Below, piece by piece: positions 18,641 to 23,289 of a stretch of 23,289 bases of DNA. The DNA comes from Gnetum montanum (lineage: Eukaryota; Streptophyta; Gnetopsida; Gnetales; Gnetaceae), in the NCBI GenBank assembly GCA_015680685.1, contig MNCI01002197.1, positions 129,218 to 152,506 on the forward strand. Direction: 5' to 3'. How positions within the stretch are numbered: the stretch's first letter is position 1; each line of letters opens with the position of its first letter. The translations under genes were made by a program, and so were the position numbers. Below the pieces are notes generated by a model. The model saw only the letters and a program-made list of their open reading frames with translations. It searched no databases and had not been told where the DNA came from.

Positions 18641-19660
18641 TCATTTTGATATTCTTCTTTGTTTTGTTTAAGTTATCAACTTCTTGAAGTGTGTAGCTTC
18701 TAGTTTCAAAAGCTCTTGTTTCAATAAATTTATTCTTTCCATTTGAAGTAAAAATTTCACTCATCAAAGGTTCACTATAAGCATATACTTGATTTGGCTC
18801 TCCCTTCATAGGTAGCAACATATGTGAGTAATCTATTGATATGCAACCTAAGAAATTCTTACTCCAACTTCTACTCAACAAAAGACTATGTGAATCTAGT
18901 ATATTTGCTACTTGAATAGTCACTCTACTTTTTATACAAGGCTTAGAACCAATTCCTAATAAAACATTAGGTAGCTAACCCACAATCTTCACTCTACTTT
19001 TTTCCACTTGAACAATCCTTTTATTGGATTTTTCAAGAGTCAAACCAAATTTTTTGCATATAGGCAATGACATAATAGTGGATGTAGATTCAGAATTGAC
19101 TAAGCAATTATGAAGATACTTGTCTTTCAACTTCATTGTCAAAAGAAAAGGAGGATCTCCTATATTAGGAGTACACTCATAACTAGTCTTTGTTGTTTTA
19201 TCAATGTTGGATACATAGCTTAACTCTTACTCTTCAACTCTCTTTTAAAATTTAATGAAGTCTAAAGCCTTTCTTTGTTGATCTCATATTTGTAACAATT
19301 GATATATACTCATATTTGCTCTTATGTGTTTAAGATCTTCCTTCAAATCATATTTTGCATCTCCATAAAAACCTATTTTCTTCGTCCATTTATTAAAATG
19401 TTGATTTTGAGTACTCTGTTCTAGTTGATTTTCTTTATTTTTATTTTTCTCTCTTCTACTTGGTTCAAAAATCTTTCTCTTAGTAACTAGATCAAAAATA
19501 ATGTTTGGAGATCTAGAAGTAGTTAATCTTTCCTTTAATCATACATTATATCCATCTTCCTCATTATTGTTACACTCTTCATCTAAGGATGTATCCTTTT
19601 CAAAAATTGATAGAGAAGAAGTATCACTAGATCAATTACTAGAAGATTTACTTGCATAAT
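18641..19660 (-). pseudogene. gag tail and aspartic protease
   Basis: One frame with a few stops. A Ser/Glu-rich gag or linker region (19650-19400) is followed by YDLKEDLKHIRANMSIYQLL and then PPFLLTMKLKDKYLHN (about 19160-19110). The protease active site reads LVNSESTSTIMSLP where LVDSGAST is expected: Asp to Asn and Gly to Glu (19097-19089), both G-to-A on the coding strand. A second protease block, SHSLLLSRSW (about 18893-18864), matches the Y-D-x-L-L-G-R-x-W region near the C-terminus. The frame then shifts near 18640 into the RNase H. The right edge is cut by the LTR at 19661. Confidence 0.75.
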
Positions 19661-19670
19661 TGATAAGCCA

Positions 19671-19742
19671 CGATATCGCGTACACGATATCACATCCATG
19701 ATATCACATCTGCCTCTGCGATATCGCGTACGCAATATCACG
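19671..19742. repeat. CpG palindrome array C, decayed
   Basis: The same GATATCGCGTACGCGATATC building blocks as the other two arrays, but many CG have become CA or TG (for example GATATCACATC and CATGATATCAC). The decay pattern fits deamination of methylated CpG on both strands. It ends 15 bp before the TATA box. Confidence 0.85.
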
Positions 19743-19757
19743 GCCAGCCACAATGTC

Positions 19758-19767
19758 TATAAATAAG
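19758..19767 (+). promoter_or_regulatory. TATA box of 5' LTR (TATAAATAAG)
   Basis: Same ten bases and same surroundings (ATGTCTATAAATAAGAGG) as at 3884. It is flanked by AGCCAC (19746-19751) and GTGGCT (19770-19775), the counterpart of the GCCGCC/GGCGGC pair in the other LTR. It should drive the downstream gag-pol RNA. Confidence 0.75.
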
Positions 19768-19933
19768 AGGTGGCTTTCCCTGTTCTAGGCACTTAGACTT
19801 AGACCCTTAGCTAAACTCTTGCAGTTTTACCATTCCAAAGTTAGAATAATTTCCATGTGCCCGCAATAGGAGTCTTAAAGTGAATGGATCTTTATTCGAG
19901 CAAATTATACCTAAGCACACATTTGTGTACAGC

Positions 19934-19939
19934 AATAAA
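19934..19939 (+). terminator. Poly(A) signal AATAAA in 5' LTR
   Basis: AATAAA in CAATAAAGA at the same distance from the TATA box as in the LTR at 3768. In a 5' LTR it would be bypassed; in the 3' copy it ends the transcript. Confidence 0.55.
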
Positions 19940-20098
19940 GACGAACTTTCTGATAAACTTTGCAGCATATGGACTAAGCTAAATAGTAATTAATTATTGT
20001 TAAATGTTTAAATGCTTTCCTAGATAATTAATCTCTCTCAACCCTTGACTCTCCTAGTTAAGTGCACTCAGCACGATCACATTAAGCATGTGTGTAGC

Positions 20099-20140
20099 GC
20101 TTGGTAACCCAGTGACAATTAGCGTTTGGTAATCCTAGCA
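20099..20140 (+). repeat. GCTTGGTA repeat, 2 copies
   Basis: GCTTGGTAACCCAGTG at 20099-20114 and a weaker GTTTGGTAATCCTAGCA at 20124-20140. These are counterparts of the four-copy repeat at 4291-4411. Confidence 0.7.
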
Positions 20141-20495
20141 ACATTGCACTAGTTCAAGATGTGTGCGACAAGTGGGAATGGATAATGGTGTTAGGACAGT
20201 TAGAACTTAGTTAGCAAATAGTTAATGAAATTTAGTCACTTAGTTCTCTTTACCTTCCCCTATTAGCATAAGACATTAAAAAGATAAAAGATATAAAAAT
20301 CATATACCTCAAGCTTAATTAACCATACAACCGTGACAATACAAGTAAGTTTTGGAAGATAGTGATTGATTAACCTTAAGTGTTCCATTAAGGTCTGTAA
20401 GCACTTAGTCCTTGGAGTTCGACCAGATCGTCCATGAAACGTTCGTATTCATATGTTTGTGTGCTACGTAGAACATAGGAGATCATTCATATCAT

Positions 20496-20510
20496 TGGGA
20501 CACTAGAACG
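20496..20510 (+). other. Candidate primer-binding site
   Basis: TGGGACACTAGAACG starts two bases after the presumed LTR end. A TGG start at this place is what a site pairing with the 3' CCA end of a tRNA should show. I could not assign the tRNA. No such sequence follows the LTR that ends at 4757, which agrees with that one being a 3' LTR. Confidence 0.45.
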
Positions 20511-20543
20511 AACCCTTAGGGTTAATCAAGAAAAGATAAGATA

Positions 20544-23092
20544 ATGGTAAATAGCACACCAAACAAGACAAAAATGTCTTCTTCTTCACACAAAAGCACT
20601 TCACCGCCTAGGACTAACACAAGAGACAGTCAGCAGCATAACACACGTAACCAAGATTCACCAGTTCCTCAATAGTTCCGTGTGGTATATATTCATCACA
20701 ATGAGTATGTACCCAACTTTATCTTTATTCTCCATCAAGATGAACAACTGTGTTAGAGAGACTTGGAGGGTAACATAGTGTTGCCTCCAGACAAATCAAT
20801 CCCCAACATGCTCCTTCATGCTCTCGCACGAATAGGCATGTCACAGTTATACGCAGAATATGTTGCATGCGATCACAACACAAGGGACTACCATCCCACA
20901 TAAGCGCAATGTCAAAGGAACTTGCAATAGGAGAGATATCATACATTCTCAAAGGGTAAATGGCCCCATAATGCTCTGCATGTCTTGAGTGAAATTGAGG
21001 GTGGTGAACCTGCTTCAACAGGTTCCCCACCAATTGATGTTCCTCCTCCTAATGATGGTCAGGAGGTGGTGTATTAGAACCTTCACTCCATGGTTCACAA
21101 CGCTAGTTCTAATCCCCATGAACACCAAGTGTTCAACAAGGAAACATAAACACATGATAAGGGCAGGCATTCTAATCGTAATCACGATTAGAGCCGAGAC
21201 CACTGAAGAGAAGGTAGGAAACATCATCATCATCATGATTCTCCTTCTTCTTCACCTTCATCATCACATTCACCCTCTCCTTCAGTGTCAGGATGCAGTC
21301 ATAAGGAACCTAACCGTGAGGATAAAGGTAAACAGAGTGAGAAACCTTGATGAGAGAGTCGAGAAAAAGGACAAGGGCACTCTAGAGAATCACGGCATAG
21401 AAGAAGGGAGAGTAGGGAACCGCGTAGACATCACAGACTCTATGAACAAAATGACCACGAACAACCCCTACTCGTAACCCGAAGCATGTTAGATGTTACG
21501 GAGGCCGTAAGAATTCCCAAAATGCACCAAAAAGATAGTAGGATCAAGGGGTTAGACATGAATAATATCCCATGATTTGAGGGCAGATACAACACTAATC
21601 CTCAAAACCACTTACAAGCATTTCATGATGCATGTGCCTTGCAAAACATCAAGAACAAATGGCAAAAACTAAAGTTATTTCCAAGGACACTAGTAAAAGA
21701 AGCGGAAAGCTGGTACCAGTCCTTAGAACCAGAATCCATTTGGAGGTGGAGTATGATGCTAGAACTATTTAATGATAAGTATCAAACATACTCTTGGGTG
21801 TCCAACCTGTGAAAGCAAATCCAAGGATGGAAGCAAGGAAATCATGAACCCTTGGATGCTACCATGGCCCATTATTATGCACTATTACATCGTTGCCTGG
21901 GCCATGGTTATGTGCAGTGGGATCAACTACGCCATCTCGTAAATGGACTTAGGCATGAAACAAGGAGAACCCTTGGAACGTATGCCCAAGGGATATTATC
22001 AAAGCTTAGGTCCCATCAGGTCCATAGATTGCTAGAGCAAGTAGCCAAGGAAGAAGGGGAGCTACGTAAGAGAGAAAGTGCAGAAGAATACAACCGACAT
22101 CCTTCCCTTCGTAAAAGGGGAGTAAGATTCTGTGAGGAGGAGGAAGAGTCACCACTCGAAGAGATGGTGAATAGGAAAACCTTGCTGCTCCAAAACTTAA
22201 TAACAAAAGTGTCGGCAAAGGTAGACCAAATTTGGGACTCCCTGAATAGTAGATTTGAAACTGTTCTCAAAATTGTAGAGGAGTCTAAGGAGCGAGGTAG
22301 TGACTATGACAAAAAGAAAAAGAGGGACATGGACAATGCACTTAACAAAGGTAAGGGTAAAATGGCCATCATTGAAGAGGTTGTGGATTCTGAAATGGAC
22401 AATGACGATGGATGTGAGATATGCCAATACGACCATCCTAAGGGATGTTGCCCAGTAATCTAATACCTACAAGAGACTTGGGTGTATGCACTCAACCCAT
22501 GACTTAACAAACAATAACACCTTGAAGGTTACCTTATCCCCAAGGTAACCCAAGGTAGTTCCACCAACCTTTAATGTATTATCCAAGTGGAACTCCACCA
22601 CAACCTATTGAGAAACACCAATAGTGGCAATACCCATATTCATGGGGGATGCCACCACCAAGGCAATAATACCCTTACCGACAACCAGATCCATATGGCT
22701 ATTACGTCCAGCAGCCAATATCTCCATGTGACTCAGTTGGTCACATGACACCACAACGTCACTACTAAGCTTGGGAGTATTATAGGACTCCTTCTCTTGG
22801 GAGAGACAACTCATAGACATACCATCCTCCAAACCCATCTGCAACTCTCACACTGATGACTCCATTACCACCTACTCTAGCAATGCAAGGGGAACTCCCC
22901 ACTCAACCACAGCAATGCAATGCTACGAGAGCTGTGAACCTTCAACCTGCTACTAGTTCTGACAACCGTATGAAGAGAAGATTTTTCTTTAGAACCAACA
23001 GTCCAACCAAGCTCTCACAACCACAAGTGGTTCAGCCTCTAAATGCTTCTCCATCAAATAAGGCTTCAGAGCTCCCTTCAAACCAAAAATAG
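20544..23092 (+). pseudogene. gag of the Tat/Athila-like gypsy element
   Basis: The frame starts at ATG 20544, 50 bp after the LTR, and stays open apart from stops to 22463. The N-terminal part has a Ser/Thr-rich leader, then a region with LPPDKSIPNMLLHALARIG. A His/Ser/Pro-rich and Arg-rich linker (21210-21430) follows. The gag core (about 21560-22000) has FEGRYNTNPQNHLQAF, KLKLFPRTLVKEAESWYQSL and LRHLVNGL, matching Retrotrans_gag (PF03732). A CEICQYDHPKGCC knuckle-like motif lies at about 22412-22450. After a frameshift between 22463 and 22560 it continues as a Pro/Gln/Tyr-rich spacer to 23092. Stops such as TAG at 20673 follow or replace Gln-like contexts, as in the other elements. It encodes the capsid-like protein that packages RNA. 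Confidence 0.75.
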
Positions 23093-23289
23093 AGCTCAAC
23101 GCACATGGTTATGTTAACACATGCTGTTACTGACTGGATTAAGGTGGGCCACCTTCCAAGGAAATTCTCTGATCTTAGAAGCCCTCTAATCTATCTCCAA
23201 GTCACTGGGAATGAACCATGTAAAGCTCTTCTAGACTCAGGTTCCAGAGTCAACTTAATATCACAAGAGATGTATAAATCCTAGAACCT
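23093..23289 (+). pseudogene. Retropepsin, partial, Asp-Ser-Gly site intact
   Basis: In frame with the end of the gag spacer through a TAG at 23090. It reads THMVMLTHAVTDWIKVGHL, then SPLIYLQVTGN and KALLDSGSRVNLIS, with the catalytic Asp at 23234-23236. This matches the N-terminal half of Ty3/gypsy aspartic protease (D-S-G-S/A, followed by hydrophobic N-L-I). A TAG at 23282 follows YKS. The rest lies outside the window. Confidence 0.8.

Larger units (their letters stand above)
15269..19660 (-). mobile_element. Ty3/gypsy pol remnant, minus strand, truncated by insertion
   Basis: A 4.4-kb stretch encodes, from right to left, a gag tail, protease, an extra RNase H, RT, RNase H and integrase. 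All are decayed by stops, a few frameshifts and catalytic-site changes. Coding similarity runs right up to 19660, where a new LTR begins. The rest of gag and the 5' LTR are presumably beyond the inserted element, outside the window. An RNase H of the second type points to a Tat-like lineage, although in the best known Tat elements that domain follows RT. Confidence 0.85.
19661..20494 (+). repeat. LTR (5' copy), about 834 bp
   Basis: Starts TGATAAG and appears to end CATATCA, a degraded form of the TGATGAG/CTCATCA ends of the LTR at 3768. Parts appear in the same order: palindromes, TATA box (19758), AATAAA (19934), GCTTGGTA repeats (20099), a CATTA...ACCATAC...GTGACA block, and GGAGTTCGACC (20414). 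It differs by many substitutions and lacks the doubled modules seen at 4153-4474. The right end is less sure than the left. Confidence 0.75.
19661..23289 (+). mobile_element. Ty3/gypsy element, 5' part, continues past window
   Basis: Composed of a 5' LTR (19661-20494), a candidate primer-binding site, a long gag frame and the beginning of protease. It interrupts the minus-strand gag of the older element, so it is the younger insertion. RT and integrase should lie beyond 23289. Gag motifs fit the Tat/Athila-like side of Ty3/gypsy. Confidence 0.8.

Noticed and set aside
18591-18923. Single 110-residue host gene
   Set aside because: The frame is the C-terminal part of the retroelement protease and continues upstream through a TAG into the active-site region near 19097.
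20989-21477. Plus-strand frame of 162 codons, and the Met-rich minus-strand frame opposite it
   Set aside because: Both overlap the gag frame that starts at 20544. Their His/Leu/Met runs come from the low-complexity CAT/TCA repeat that encodes the gag linker.

Overview
This window looks like repeat-filled intergenic DNA from a land plant with a large genome. A seed plant, possibly a gymnosperm, is my guess from the retrotransposon types, and it is a weak one. I see no bacterial-type genes, no rRNA or tRNA, no CRISPR array and no intact host gene. Nearly all recognisable coding sequence is decayed LTR-retrotransposon. Reading frames persist over long distances but are cut by stops that mostly replace expected Gln or Arg codons, as expected from deamination of methylated cytosine.

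Layout. (1) About 250-4757, plus strand: a pol-less LTR-type element. It starts with an array of CpG palindromes and a TATA box, then carries a decayed gene of about 930 codons (811-3596). That gene has a fold like the 'putative plant transposon protein' domain (PF20167/ATHILA-ORF1-like), a Pro/Gln linker and a long coiled coil. A polypurine tract and a 990-bp LTR with perfect 7-bp inverted ends (3768-4757) follow. (2) 4758-7215: AT-rich DNA with no gene. (3) 7216-11372, minus strand: a Ty3/gypsy chromovirus remnant with gag, zinc knuckle, protease, the start of RT, and an integrase C-terminus plus chromodomain-like segment. The RT/RNase H core and integrase core are missing. (4) 11373-14183: AT-rich, nothing recognised. 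(5) 14184-14936, minus strand: a decayed frame of about 250 codons that I do not recognise. (6) 15269-19660, minus strand: a long Ty3/gypsy pol remnant in the order gag tail, protease, extra RNase H, RT, RNase H, integrase. (7) 19661-23289, plus strand: the 5' part of a younger Ty3/gypsy element that appears to have inserted into element 6. It has an LTR related to the one at 3768, a candidate primer-binding site, a long gag frame and the start of a protease with an intact Asp-Ser-Gly motif; it runs off the window end.

The most distinctive features are the alternating CpG palindromes (cores CGCGATATCGCG and CGCGTACGCG). They sit directly upstream of TATA boxes in three separate places, including two promoters whose downstream sequences are not alike. 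The pol-less element with its long coiled-coil protein is the best candidate here for an undescribed family. All identifications come from reading motifs by eye; no database search was run.
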